This document shows, in pieces, positions 11,812 through 23,071 of a DNA stretch of 64,000 bases (positions are counted from its first letter, which is position 1; each line of letters starts with the position of its first letter). The stretch is from the NCBI RefSeq assembly GCF_048544455.1, contig NC_133536.1, positions 195,861,325 to 195,925,324 on the forward strand, given 5' to 3'. The translations under genes were made by a program, and so were the position numbers. The stretch is from Silene latifolia. Taxonomy: Eukaryota > Streptophyta > Magnoliopsida > Caryophyllales > Caryophyllaceae. The notes below the pieces were generated by a model, which was given only the letters and a program-made list of their open reading frames with translations, was not told where the DNA came from and did not search any database.

Positions 11812-11827
11812 TCGGTTTGGGGAGATT
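11812..11827 (+). promoter_or_regulatory. Athila-like polypurine tract
   Basis: GGTTTGGGGAGATT directly before the TGATACG start of the 3' LTR at 11828. Confidence 0.75.
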
Positions 11828-13166
11828 TGATACGTGCATTTTATATAGTCTTTTTAAGCCTCTTTATGCACGTATTTCTATGCTATTCTCGTAGTTTTAT
11901 GCTACGAAATGCCCCGAATATGCTACTTTGGTTTGTTTTGCCTTATTTGCAGGAATGAACCTGAAAGTGGTGGAATCGAGCCTTTTATCGTCCGTTTTGC
12001 ATGCATTTGGAGGATGAGTAGATGTGGAGCGGAAATACTGCTGTTATGGGATGCGTGAAGTCATTTCGGAAGCTAAATAACCAAGTCGAGGTTGAAACTT
12101 ACGACACAAGAAGCTGGCTGAGTCAGATATCACTCGATCGAAGGCTTTCGAGGTCGATCGAGTACTTTTGGATAGAATAAGACCTCAATCGAGTACTATA
12201 TTTACTCGATCGAAATGAGCTTTTTAGGGTTTCCTCGATCGAGTGGTTTTTCTACTCGATCGAGAGGTTTGGGCTTGTTTCTGCTCGATCGAGCAGTTTC
12301 AAATGGCTCGATCCATTAGTTTTCTATTGGGCTCGGGACTTTTTAGCTTTATTTCGTTTCTAGGTCAAATAAAATTGTATTTCCTATAAATAGGAAAGAC
12401 GACAATCACTTAGGGATCTCTCATTACACATCAGGGGTGACTTTTCCTCTTGTTATTGTTGGATATTGCTTTTCTCTCTTTTTCCGGATCCTTACTCTGT
12501 AACTTTCTCTTTCCCTTTTCTCCCTCTTTAATTTACGATGACTATCATTCTTTTATCTCTTGCTCTTTTCTTATCTATGTCTAGCTAATTCCCCTGCTAT
12601 GATTTAGGGGAGTCAATGAAACGATGTTAATTGCTAATTAGGTTTACAGATCGTTCGTTGTTATTATGTCTATGTTGTTAATCACTGTTTTAATTGTATC
12701 TAGCTATTTAAATCGATGCATTTAGCCTTTTTAATCTTGGTAAGCCTTGACCTAGACCGGAAGGTTGGAAGTGGTGAGTCCTGCAGTGAACAATATGATG
12801 CTTTAGTGAGGGCGAAAGCTAAGCTAATAGTATTTTAGGGCGAATTGAGACCGGAAGGAGATATTCGTTGCCCCTTAGACCGACGCATCGACTGATCTGT
12901 GACCTTAGCTGCAATTAACTGACGTTCGTTGATGACCCGACAATCCTAGTTTTCTCTCTTTCTTGTTAATTTCTCTTATCTTTAATTCTCTTCCCTTAAT
13001 CTCCCTTAGTTAGTTTATTTAATTAAACCCCCCATCTTGTGACCTTAGACAGACGGAGTTGACAAGTAGATAGTGACCGCCTACCCGTGGAGATCGACCC
13101 TACTTACCGCTGACTTCTGTTAGTAGTATCTAGGTATTTATTTTTGGTACTGAAACGACGGAATCA
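11828..13166 (+). repeat. Athila-like 3' LTR
   Basis: 1339 bp, TGATACGTG..CGGAATCA. It is collinear with 6930-8268 and includes the palindrome array (about 12123-12323). The last bases carry a T-to-A change relative to the 5' LTR. Confidence 0.92.
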
Positions 13167-13171
13167 AAGTG

Positions 13172-13829
13172 GTATTCGAATTAGGAGATCCTATGTGCAT
13201 CGAGAATGGTTCGAATATAATCCAAACACGTCAATATTGGCACATCTAACATGGATGGGTACTAACAAGAGGTAAGAGGTTTGCATGATCTCGAATCAAG
13301 GATTTGAAACACGCGAAGAAACTCCCTAGGACCTGTGATGAGCCGTGGAAGTGCCGCCCAAGGAACAACCTAGTTTTCATCATTTTAGTCTTTATGGTAG
13401 TGCATGTTTTTCTTCATAGTCAAGCATGTTTTTCTTCATACTCAAGGGCATTAATTAATCACCTTGGAAATCAAAGTTAACATTTATTTTTACCTTGGAG
13501 CCTAAGGATATTCGGCCTATATATAGTCCGAATTTCTTCATTGTAAATCATCCAAGTTTTAAGAAAATTTCACATTACGTGATAAAAATCGCTGTTGCGA
13601 AAAACCTTTGTTTTATTCGACACGTTTTCGAGTAAAACCCGATTATTCTCAATAGGTCTTAAGAATCAATCACCATTGGTCGATCTATAGGTCTAGTTCG
13701 AGCAAATATCCCTTTTATTTACGTTTTACTTAGCTTCAAGTAACCCGAATTGATCGGGTTGCACCTAGTGCATTCGGGTCCTTCGTTTATTTGTAGCATA
13801 ATTAAGACTTCCGCTCGCGATACGCATCA
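13172..13829 (+). repeat. gypsy-1 3' LTR, second part
   Basis: Continues the LTR interrupted at 6929. It aligns with 1956-2604 and ends GATACGCATCA before TSD attaa (13830-13834). Confidence 0.9.
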
Positions 13830-13834
13830 ATTAA

Positions 13835-14481
13835 ATAGACCCAAACAACAAGAGAAAAATCATCGATCACAGTGAGAAAATATCGACTACCACAAGATGA
13901 AGCAATACGGTAATCTCCCCATAAATCACAATGAATAAGTACAAAAATTGACTTAGCTTTATTTTCGCTAACAACAAATTTTTCTCTTGTCTGTTTAGCA
14001 CGCAAACAAATATCATAGAGAGGAGTATCTCGCTTATCAAACTTATTATTAATATTACTAATAAACGACAAAAGTTACTACTTTTCTCGAAGGGTTCCCT
14101 AGTCTACGATGCCAAACCTCCACGTTTTCCGAGTCTTTATTCGCAGCATAGACCTCACGTTTCAACTCCCCTTCCAGAAAATATAGCCTTCTCTTCTGCC
14201 CACCCATGCCAATCGTCTTCTTTGTTATGCAGGCCTATATAACACAATCATTGTTAGTAAACTTAATTTAGCAACGAAGGTCCTTATATAACTGATATAT
14301 AGAGACAAGGTTACAATTAAAATCGGGGACAAAAAAAAACATGTTTTTAAATTAAATTGCTCCCAAAAGACACCATCCCTTCTTTGGTTGCTTTAGAGAA
14401 CTTTCCATTAGGAAGTGCCATCATACAATCATCAATTTCTTGTACGTCTTCTAATTGTGCAAAATATGCTGTCATATGATG
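13835..14481 (-). pseudogene. Copia-1 protease, GAG-pre-integrase and integrase N-terminal region
   Basis: Minus-strand frames give, in order: the protease flap region (HHMTAYF, ALPNGKFSKATKEG), the GAG-pre-integrase motif VWHRRLGNPS, the integrase zinc-binding end YDICLRAKQTRE, and the first catalytic Asp region (FVLIHCDLWGDY, FLTVIDDFSLVVWVYL). The frame is broken by stops near 14045-14060 and by changes around 14200-14370. Solo LTR B interrupts the protease active-site DSG region on the right and gypsy-1 interrupts the integrase on the left. Confidence 0.85.
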
Positions 14482-14486
14482 CATTG

Positions 14487-17400
14487 TGATGTGTGTATTT
14501 TATATAAGAGTTTTACCTCATTTTTACACGCATTTTAGTGTTATTTATTTGGCATCTAGCTACAAATGCCCCCGAATAGTCTACTATAGTTTGTCTTGTG
14601 TAAATTGCAGGTACGACTAGAAAGGAGCAAAATCAAGCCTAAACTTGCCCTAATCGCATGCATTTTGGAGAATAAGGAATCAGAGCTCGGAATCTGTCAC
14701 TTAAGGATGCGTGAAGTAGCCTCGGAAGGTGCCAAGGAGTCCACACGTGCTTATATAGCTCCATCGACCAGTTTTGCTACTCATTATGGTTAATCGAATG
14801 CTTTATCCCTCAAGATTCACTCGATCTAAATCTTCTTTCACTCGATCAAACTAGCCACCATTCGAAGTTTTCGATCGAAATCCACTTTCACTCGATTGAA
14901 AGGATTTCCACGAATTATCCTCGATCGAGTGGTTTCATTCCACTCAATCGAGAGACTATGTGTTTTTTGCGGGCTTTGAGCTATTTTTCGAAGATTGGCC
15001 TTTGTAATGAGATATATGTTATGACGGTATGAGAAAAGGGGGGGGGGGGGCTATCTCTTCTCTTCCTCTCTCCTTTTCTTCGACTCTTACTATTCCCTTC
15101 TTAGAACTCTAATATTGGATTATTTTCTTCTTTTTAATCGGTACTCTTTACTCTACTCTTAATCTTTAGTCAATTATTGCATTCTATTACTTTCTTCTCT
15201 TTAATCTCTATTGTTACTATTAATCTCTCTATATACTTTTTATCATGTTGAATCTTTATTGTTTATGTATTGTTTTTGTTTACCCAATAATTATGCACAG
15301 CTAATCTCTCTTGCTTAGACATAGGGGACCCATGATTTAAAGGAATTGTGAATAAGTGATTAGGTTTGATGCGAATTAGGTCTATGTTGTTAATCGCTAC
15401 ATATAACTGTTCTTGTCTAATTGAGTCGACGCAATTAGTTAATTAATCACGGTACACCTTGACCTAGTGATAAGAGTGTCGTTGGGGCTCTCAATCAAAC
15501 ACATTTATAATACTCAACAAACTACTAGTTAGCGGTAAGTCGAGGTCGATCCATGGGACGGTGTGCTTTGGGTTCTAAGTCTATCTATCTCAATTTATGC
15601 TAGTGTCACAATTGATGGGGTTTGTAGTTGTGTTCTAGACTAATGCAAGCAATATAGTAAAACAAGCAATAAAAGAAGGATGTAAACAAACGATTAAAAG
15701 TGCTAGGATATCATGGGGTCATAGGGGATTCATGGTATTTGACCATACAAACATGTTTAAAAAGTTGCAAGCAATTAATGTTGTGGAGGAACCGAGTTGG
15801 TTTATGTCTTACGGTTCATAGGAAGAGTTGGGTCCCGGAGCCGAATCGATTAGATTGTACAACACCTACAAGTCGACTTACTTTCCTCCTATTCAACTTC
15901 TATGCATGGTCTAACAAGACTCGAGTTGGTTTATATCTTACAAGTCAAGTTGAGTAGATAAGAGATGGTAAAAATGCAAGGATTCATAAGCTTAGCATTT
16001 CATCAAACATAACATGTGCATAAAGTTGACATCACAACAAGCAAGCAATTTGATTATGAAAACATATTAGATTAAGCATTAATCAATCCCATGTTGGTTT
16101 CCCCTAATTACCCACTAATCCTAGCTAAGAGACTACTCACTCATTATCATGGGAAACATGTCATTAATGATGTCAATCATCACAACAAGTATAAACATGA
16201 TAATAGAATGAAGAAATAAACAATAAAGATTAAAGAGTAAAGGAATTATACCAAACTTGAGATGATCCAAATAATAAAGCAAGGAATAATAGAAGACATT
16301 TGATGATTGATGGAAGGTTGTCAATCCTCCAATAATAACCCAATAATCGTCAATTACCCAATAATAAACTTGAATAATAAACTTGAACAATAATTAAAGA
16401 GAGATTAATGTGTAATTTATGTGGAAAGATTGAGATTAATCTATTCTAATCTACTCTAAAACTTGATGGATTGATTATTACAAATGGGGTATTTATAGTG
16501 GAAATTAGGTGGATGCATTAGGGTTAACTAAGGGCTAAACTAATAATTACACTTTTGAGATTTGGGCAGGGAGGAGCCGGTATTTTTCGAAGGAAGGGCG
16601 TCTTTCACGGAGCTTGAAGAACACGAAAATCGCTGGAAAGGAATCCGAGCGGATTAGCCTCGGGACGCTCGAATTGTAGCAGGGGAATCCGAGCGGATTT
16701 GGAGCAAGACGCTCGGATTGTAGCGGGGGAATCCGAGCGGATTGTAGGGAAGACGAGCGTCTTCAGCTCGGGACGCGCGGATTCCTGAACAGCTTCTTTG
16801 TTTGACCTCGGATTGTAAAACGGACGTTATTTTCTCATCCGGACTCCTATTGGAGTGATTCAAAAACCTAGATCACTTGTTTTTTCGACGCCGTTCCATC
16901 TAGCATATTTTCAGAGCCAAAGGAGCAACTTTTGGTTTGCGTTCCGAGCAGTTTTCTTCATGAATGGCTTCCTTGCTTTTCCTCCTTGCTTTAAACCTTA
17001 TGACCCTTCTATATACTCTTTATTCCTACATCTTTGGTCATCATTCTTGCCTCCTCTTCATATTAGTCCATCTAATATCATCAATAAGCTTCCAAATATG
17101 CACGAAAGACGGGAATTTCCGCCTTATTATCTTCTTTTCTACAAAACATATGAAATGCGATAGAAAAGCAAATAGGAAGGTTTTGACGGATAAAATGGCC
17201 ATAGAATGTTATAATAGTATTCAAAATAGGCTCAATTAGGGGACTAAATGTGCGCAAATAATGTTCACATCACCTAGATCGGAAGATTGGAAAAGGTAAG
17301 ACCTATAGCGAACATTAGGGCACTCTAGTGAGGGCGGAAGCTAAGCTAATAGTGTTTTAGGGTGAATTGAGACCGGAAGGAGATATTCATTACTTTGTAG

Positions 17401-17691
17401 ATCGATGTTGCATTGATATGAGACCTTAGACTTTATTTCCTGAGAATCATGGTGAACCGACTGTCTTAGCTGCTTTCTCTCTGTTTGTTGTTTTCAATTC
17501 TCTTACTCTATTCCTTTCCTTTGACCTTATTAGATTAGCACAAATAATTAAAAACCCCCAAGAATTGGTTACCTTGACGGACTTACTTAAGCTGACATTC
17601 TTCCCATCTCCATGTGGAGATCGACCCTACTTACAGCTAGCTTCTGTTAGCGTACTTAAGTATTTATTTTTGGTACCTGACGACGGTATCA
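14487..17691 (+). mobile_element. Solo LTR B (Athila-like), split by solo LTR C
   Basis: Ends are TGATGTGTG and GACGGTATCA. The TSD is cattg (14482-14486) and catta (17692-17696), one mismatch. Without the inner insertion it is 1395 bp, close to the 1339-bp Athila-like LTR, with shared blocks: the TTTTATATAAG start, the GACCTAG..CGGAAG.TTGGAA block, the GAATTGAGACCGGAAGGAGA block and the final TTATTTTTGGTAC. There is no internal coding region, so it is a solo LTR. A palindrome array is at about 14810-14960. Confidence 0.88.
15468..17272. mobile_element. Solo LTR C (unclassified) inside solo LTR B
   Basis: TSD cctag at 15463-15467 and 17273-17277; ends TGATAAGAG and GTTCACATCA; 1805 bp without any recognisable coding domain. 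It contains several copies of a TCCGAGCGGATT / GACGCTCGGATT motif at about 16640-16800, a different repeat from the CGATCG palindrome but similar in layout. A solo LTR is the best reading; a non-autonomous element without LTR structure is the alternative. Confidence 0.75.
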
Positions 17692-17696
17692 CATTA

Positions 17697-18074
17697 CACC
17701 CGAGTCAAGTAGCCATAAAATATTATTATCCATTTTACCATTCATTCGAACCTTTGAAGATGAAGATGGCGCTTTGTCATATTAACATACGCGTCCCATT
17801 GCTCCTTTAGCACGCTAAAAAATTGTTCCTTATTATCGACCACATCGTCGCTGACTCGAGCTGGATTTGCAGCTCCTCTTCCGTATCCCTGCATGTTGTT
17901 GTTGCCTCCACGTCCTCGGCCAAAAGTGCCTCCATTACCTCTCCCTCTATCTGGCCATCCCTTTGGGTATCCTATGATGTCGAAACATGAATTTCGAAGA
18001 TGTCCCCACTTGTTGCAATTATCGCACTTAGGACGTCCTTCATTCTCTTTTTTCGTCTAACTCCTGTGTGCGTG
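17697..18074 (-). pseudogene. Copia-1 gag C-terminal part with zinc knuckle
   Basis: The minus strand encodes CDNCNKWGHLRNSC, a perfect Cx2Cx4Hx4C knuckle, then a Gly/Arg-rich segment (RGRGNGGTFGRGRGGNNN) and the approach to the protease. The upstream end joins in frame to the gag segment at 20608 once solo LTR D and one TSD copy are removed. Confidence 0.88.
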
Positions 18075-18908
18075 CATTGTGACAGGCTAATCGTATACTT
18101 ACCAAAAATAACCAACTGGTCTTTAACTAATGTAGCAAGGGAAGTCGGGATCGTATCCACAAGGAGGCTATTTGCAAATCTAAAAGTCAATTCAAGTCTG
18201 TCTAAGTCACCAAAATGGGGTTTTGAATTGGGTTTTGTCTATTAACTAAAGTAGCAAACAAAAGAAAGTAAATTATAAATGAATTCAAATAAGAAAGAAA
18301 CAGCTAGGATGGTCGGTTCACCGCGGTATGAAGGGTAATGAATAGGTCCTCTCGGTCCACTATTTGCCCTAGAATTCTAATGTAACTCTCGCCCTAATTA
18401 GATTATCCTATTGTTCCTAGCAAGTCTTCGCCCTTTCTAATCTCTCGATCCAGGTCAAGGTTTAACAAGAAGGTCAATTAATTACGTGCACTTAATTAAT
18501 AAAACCGCTATAAGATGCTACGATTAACAATTCAGACGGAGTAAACTGCTAAACCTAATAACCTAACATAATATCATCATACAACCGCGGATCCCCTAAA
18601 TCCTAGCACAAGAGAATTAGCTACTCATAATTAAATGAATAACAACAATCAAAATAGAAAAGAGAACTAAAGATTGCATGATGGAATTAAATAAATATTC
18701 AATTGGCATAAAACGGAATTAACAAGAATAGTAAAAGAACAATAGTAAAAATAAAGCAAATGAACAAAGAACAATAAAGATTACCCAAAGTGAAAGGAAA
18801 GAATTACAAGTTTAGATCCGAAATTGAGAGAGCAAAGTAACGTAGTACTAGTTTTTGCCAAGGTAAAAGATCCCCTAATAAAGTTCTCAGCTTTGCTTTA
18901 TATAGGAA

Positions 18909-19873
18909 CTAGGTTTGGTGCCCGGCTACGCCCGGGCTACCTTTATTTAACATTTAAATTTTATTTTCTATGAAATGTGATTCTCTAAATTTGGTTAACA
19001 CATACATTTACAATTTATATATTGAAATTATGATGAGAGGTAAAATTAATCAACAAATTATGAGATATGTTCACCTCTCCCGCTGTTAATATTATTACTT
19101 TCACTACATTCCCTGTTAATACTATTACGTTCACTATTTCTTCGATTACTGTTGTTTGTTTTACTACTTCTGCTATTTTTATAGTTAACCGATTAGTTTT
19201 GTCAAACTCATATATTTAAATAAATTAATATTTTCTTAAAATCGAATTGTTAGTTAAGTTTTCATACACTCTCCGTTGTTCCTACCGTTACTTTCATTAC
19301 ATGTGTTGTGACTACTATTACTTTCACTTCTCCCGCAGTCATTATTTTTCTTTCACTACTCCCACATTTATTATTGTTAATTTAACTACTCTCGTTGCTG
19401 CTAGTATGACTTTCACTACTCCCGTTGCTATTATTGTTGCTTTTACTACTCACATGGGTGGTTAGTATCATAGTAGTTAATTATCTAGTTGTATATTTAA
19501 ATCATTATGAAATATTAGATTACAATATTATTTAAGAGCAATCATTATTATTTACTAATTAAATTACAAATCTAATGAATCGTGCAATATTATATTTTTT
19601 GGAAATTTGAATTGATTTACTTACCTTTTAATAGTTTCCTAAATATAACATATACTTATATTATATTTGTGTATATTAAATAATTAACATCTTTATACTA
19701 ATTAGTACCATAAGTGGGACCCGTATATTTTAAGGAAACTCGCCATATTCTAATATTCTCTAAATTTATACTTTTAACTAAAACTATACAATATTTACAT
19801 TGAAGTCCCTTGTTCAGGTCCATCACACAGCGCTAGCGATTAAAAACTATATAGTATAATCAATTTGTATAGA
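18909..19873 (-). mobile_element. Non-autonomous Helitron
   Basis: Read on the minus strand it begins TCTATACAAATTG (5' TC) and ends with a GC-rich hairpin (GCCCGGGCGTAGCCGGGC) followed by ACCAAACCTAG, that is, a CTAG (CTRR) terminus. It is flanked by A on the 5' side and T on the 3' side with no target duplication, exactly as Helitrons insert. 965 bp, AT-rich, no coding capacity. Confidence 0.85.
19075..19455. repeat. Degenerate CT-rich repeats inside the Helitron
   Basis: Loose tandem copies of a TTTCACTACTCCCGTTGCTA-like unit, with period about 30 bp and much divergence. Confidence 0.55.
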
Positions 19874-19999
19874 TTTATTTAATTACATAAAAGTCCATTG
19901 GTTTCTGGAATTAATATATAGTATTGATAATTGATAATTATTAACTAAACAACTAATGGGCCGAATTAACAAGTTAAGCAAACACGGCCTGGTAAGTAA

Positions 20000-20145
20000 A
20001 ATAGTCGATCAACCAAAATTCTAGTCGATCGACTAAATAGAACAAGCGTCAGGTCTCCAGTTAGCAAAAATTCAATCGACTACAGAGACCAGTCGATCGA
20101 CTAAAGATACCAGTCGATCGACTATAATAACCAGTCGTTCGACTT
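20000..20145. repeat. GTCGATCGAC palindrome array in solo LTR D
   Basis: About six copies of AGTCGATCGACTAAA-like units. The core GTCGATCGAC differs from the CTCGATCGAG of the other LTRs in the two outer bases but keeps the palindrome and spacing. Confidence 0.85.
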
Positions 20146-20607
20146 TTCTTCAGCGCGCATTTCCTACAACGCGCACTTAATTTCAAACGGTCGCCGTTTC
20201 TTCGTTACTTAGGCAAATAAAGTGTTTTAGGTGGCGTTGGAATTCTAAGAGGATAGGCTTTCACCTTCAATTGGAATCACTTTATTATCACTTGTAGAAC
20301 TCGAGTTATGGCTCTTCGAAGTAGGCACTAGTAATGTGAAGCCTTTCTTTTGCTCGCTAAGCTTCTTTACTTCACTAAGTACTCCAAAAGGATGGTTTCC
20401 AAGCTCATTTCCATCAATACCAAGCTTTCAAGCTTTCGTGATAGGTTTTAGCTTATTTTCACATACTCGAGCCTATAACTTGTATAAAACACAACACCAC
20501 CCAAAGTAGCCAAACAAGGGAGAATAGTAGCTTACGCTACTCAATAATGCATAGAAATGCGTGCAAATGAATAAAATAATTGTATGAAATAGGCACGCAT
20601 CACACTG

Positions 20608-20780
20608 AATGAAGGTGTAGAACGAGCAATGAAACCACCAACATGTGCACCTCTGTGTTCATTGTTTCGCGCTCTAATTACCTTTGCTGCCTTCGCTTTG
20701 ACAACTTCTTCTTGCAGCAACAAATTTGGTGCAGCCGTGGAATATGATGAATCGATACCCGATAAAAAATCATGAAGTTT
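20608..20780 (-). pseudogene. Copia-1 gag, middle segment
   Basis: The minus strand encodes KLHDFLSGIDSSYSTAAPN, then LLQEEVVKAKAAKVIRAR and FIARSTPSFS, the usual helical gag region before the zinc knuckle. It is bounded by gypsy-2 (TSD atcct, 20781-20785) and solo LTR D. Confidence 0.85.
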
Positions 20781-20785
20781 ATCCT

Positions 20786-22896
20786 TGTAACACCCCCATT
20801 TATTTAAGGGCCTGAACTAGGACTCCTCAGATAAATGATGGTGTTACCATCTCGGAAGCCCGAGGCAGTAGATAACAAAGGAAAGAAGCACAGTACTTTA
20901 TTATAATGTTTATAGTGACATTACAACTGAAATAAAAACAAGTCTCCAAATACGACCAAATAATAAGTCTGATAAAACTACTCAAAGACTAAGGTGAGCT
21001 AGGCACTAAGTCGGTCATCCAAGCTCTCTTCCCGGCCAGCTCCCATCAGTCTCTGAATACCTGTCAATCTGCTCCCCAATAATTGGATCATCACAGGCGT
21101 ACACGAATACACGGGGTCAGCCACGAAGCTGAGTAGGTAACACAATAAACAGTAACACAAACACATACTCCTCCATCACCAACACCGCCATCACAACTCA
21201 CAACCCGGACAACCCAGCCATACCGATCCCCGGTAGACTATAAATATCGACCGTAGCCGATCTGCCAGCTCGCAGCTGAGGACACCAGGGCAAGTCCTGC
21301 AGAACCCGCCTGGGCCTTATCACAATGTCATCATCACCACCTCCACCAACTCCAAGGTAATAATATAATAAAACAGTTCAACAATAGTACTTAACGAAAT
21401 TAAATCAGACAATCATATTATAACATGTAAATCACCGATTCAGTCAATCCAGTCACATAACACGATATCAAGTCCAGTGTATTCCCCTACCTCAAATAGT
21501 GATAGAAGCTAACTGCAGATCAGAAGTACTCCACCCGAAACTCGCCACCTAAACATATATATATAACATAATTAATTCTCTTACTAATCCCGTTCCCATA
21601 CTCAAAAGTTACTATAAGTAGAAACTTTCTCGAATTAGAAATTACTAAAAATATAAGTTACTCAAAATAGAAAGTTTCCCAAAATAGCAACTACCAAAAG
21701 AATAGCAAGTTACTAAAATAGTAATTTCCCCGAAATAGAATCCCGACTCAAAAGCTTAAATATATTATTCCGTCACCGCTACTTAAAATTAACTTAATAA
21801 TCAAAACTAATAATATAAATATTAGAATTATACGCATTCCCGACTCATTAAAATAAAACCCGTAACAAAACAATTTCAAAAACAACGCACGACACAACAC
21901 ACGCACACTCCCTTTTACAACCCGTCACAACCGCCCCTCAACCACCAATCCTCACCGCCGACCACCGGGCCTCGACACTGGTCGGCCTCGGTCACCACCC
22001 ACCACCACCAACGTGGTCGACCCACGCCGGCGGTCCTAGCCACCACCACAAAACCCCCTGCCTGCGTTCCTGCCGCCACAAAACACCATGAACAGCCCCC
22101 TTTCCCAACTCGCCTACCACCACGACACTCCCCTGCCACCTGACCAACCACCACCATTGACACCACCGTCGCACGGCGACTCTGACACACGTGGCACCAC
22201 CGATTCGACCTCCCCCGAGTCCACGGTGGTGCCACCCCTTTACCCTATGTCTGAAATGCATCCCAAAAACGCCCCACCAACCCGACACCTAAACACCACC
22301 ACTGAAACCACCACCAGCCACGACCACCACTATAACCACCACCATCTGACTCGACTCCACACCAACAACGCATCCCACAACCCCACGACAGCCACAACAG
22401 GTCCTACAAGACACATAACACAATTCAAAACAATGGGACGTAAATGAAAACGGGAGATCTTACCTATGACGGCCGTCGACCCGTGCTTTTCCGGCCAAAG
22501 ACAACCACCCTTGACCACTAGCAAAGACTCCCCTGGACTCCTGGCAGACCCTACTACCTCCACACTCACCGGCGTGCTCTCTTTGGCCGTGTATAATGCT
22601 CAAACAAGAGAGGAAAGAGGGGTTGTTGTTTTGTGTTGTCAAAATGACGGTAGGGAGGGGGATAGGGTTTTAAAGGTGTATTAGGGTTTGTTTTTAGGGT
22701 TTGGTGAGGTAAAATGGTAGGTGGGTAAATGGGTAGTAAGTGGGTAAATGGGTTATGACCCCTCGACCCAAAAAGCCACTTAATAATAAACCCGACTCAT
22801 CTTACGATATAATACGATATGAATTAATCACTTATTTTTACGCTACTATTAAATAATAAAACTCGCCCAAACGATAATAAAATACGGGGTATTACA
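20786..22896 (-). repeat. gypsy-2 3' LTR
   Basis: 2111 bp, TGTAACACCCCC..GGGGTATTACA. It includes a CCACCA-rich block (21950-22350) that happens to be open in several frames on both strands. It is nearly identical to 28145-30247. Confidence 0.93.
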
Positions 22897-22917
22897 GTCT
22901 TCCCCCCTTAAAAGAAC
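22897..22917 (-). promoter_or_regulatory. gypsy-2 polypurine tract
   Basis: On the minus strand TTTTAAGGGGGGAAGAC directly precedes the TGTAATACC start of the 3' LTR. Confidence 0.82.
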
Positions 22918-23071
22918 TTCGTCCCGAAGTTCGCTCCCATACCAAACATGTCCTACGAAAATATAAAGACATCTCGTATAACTAACACGGTCAAACACAC
23001 AACTAGACTACATAAACACGAAATGTTACATTCTACCCTCCTAAAAAGAAAGTTACGTCCCGTAACTTACC

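Larger units (their letters stand above)
9812..11827 (+). other. Athila-like element 3' non-coding interior
   Basis: Non-coding interior. It holds a palindrome array at 9990-10190, A-rich stretches near 10460-10530, and a strongly purine-rich block at about 11070-11190 that is low complexity in both strands. Two GGTTTGGGGAGGT copies (near 10248 and 10366) resemble the polypurine tract that precedes the 3' LTR. No coding domain was seen. Confidence 0.7.
6930..13166 (+). mobile_element. Non-autonomous Athila-like LTR retrotransposon
   Basis: 6237 bp with TSD aagtg at 6925-6929 and 13167-13171. The LTRs are 6930-8268 and 11828-13166, each exactly 1339 bp and very similar. The primer binding site is of the TTGGCGCCGTTGCCGGGG type, used by Athila-group elements. 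The 3.56-kb interior has a residual gag-like zinc-knuckle region and one further ORF with a membrane segment, but no protease, reverse transcriptase, RNase H or integrase. It would need proteins from a relative to move, so it is LARD-like. CTCGATCGAG palindrome arrays occur in both LTRs and twice in the interior. Confidence 0.9.
1926..13829 (+). mobile_element. gypsy-1: Ty3/Gypsy element with a nested insertion in its 3' LTR
   Basis: TSD attaa lies at 1921-1925 and 13830-13834. The 5' LTR is 1926-2604, the internal region 2605-6898, and the 3' LTR is 6899-6929 plus 13172-13829. The LTR start has decayed from TGATACGG (3' copy) to TAATACGG (5' copy). The order PR-RT-RH-INT marks it as Gypsy. 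RT and integrase resemble CRM/Reina-type chromoviruses ([36 protein letters not shown] motifs), but no clear chromodomain is visible, so the lineage is uncertain. Many stops make it non-functional. Confidence 0.9.
18080..20602 (-). mobile_element. Solo LTR D (Athila-like), carrying a Helitron
   Basis: On the minus strand the element runs TGATGCGTGCC to AGCCTGTCA. The TSD is cattg (18075-18079) and cactg (20603-20607), one mismatch. The Copia-1 gag frame is restored exactly when it is removed, which supports the boundaries. Net length without the Helitron is 1558 bp. Blocks near 18100-18600 match, in reverse, the T-rich and GACCT..GAGA regions of the other Athila-like LTRs. A GTCGATCGAC palindrome array lies at about 20000-20145. 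Confidence 0.85.

Noticed and set aside
18061-18080. Solo LTR D starting at TGTGTGCG (18065) or TGTGCG (18067)
   Set aside because: Those borders give no TSD and break the gag frame; starting at 18080 gives cattg/cactg and an exact frame.
21915-22450. Long overlapping ORFs on both strands (up to 119 codons), repeated at 29267-29799
   Set aside because: They lie in the gypsy-2 LTR and are copied only because the LTR is copied. A CCA/CAC-rich stretch stays open in many frames by composition; no domain is present.
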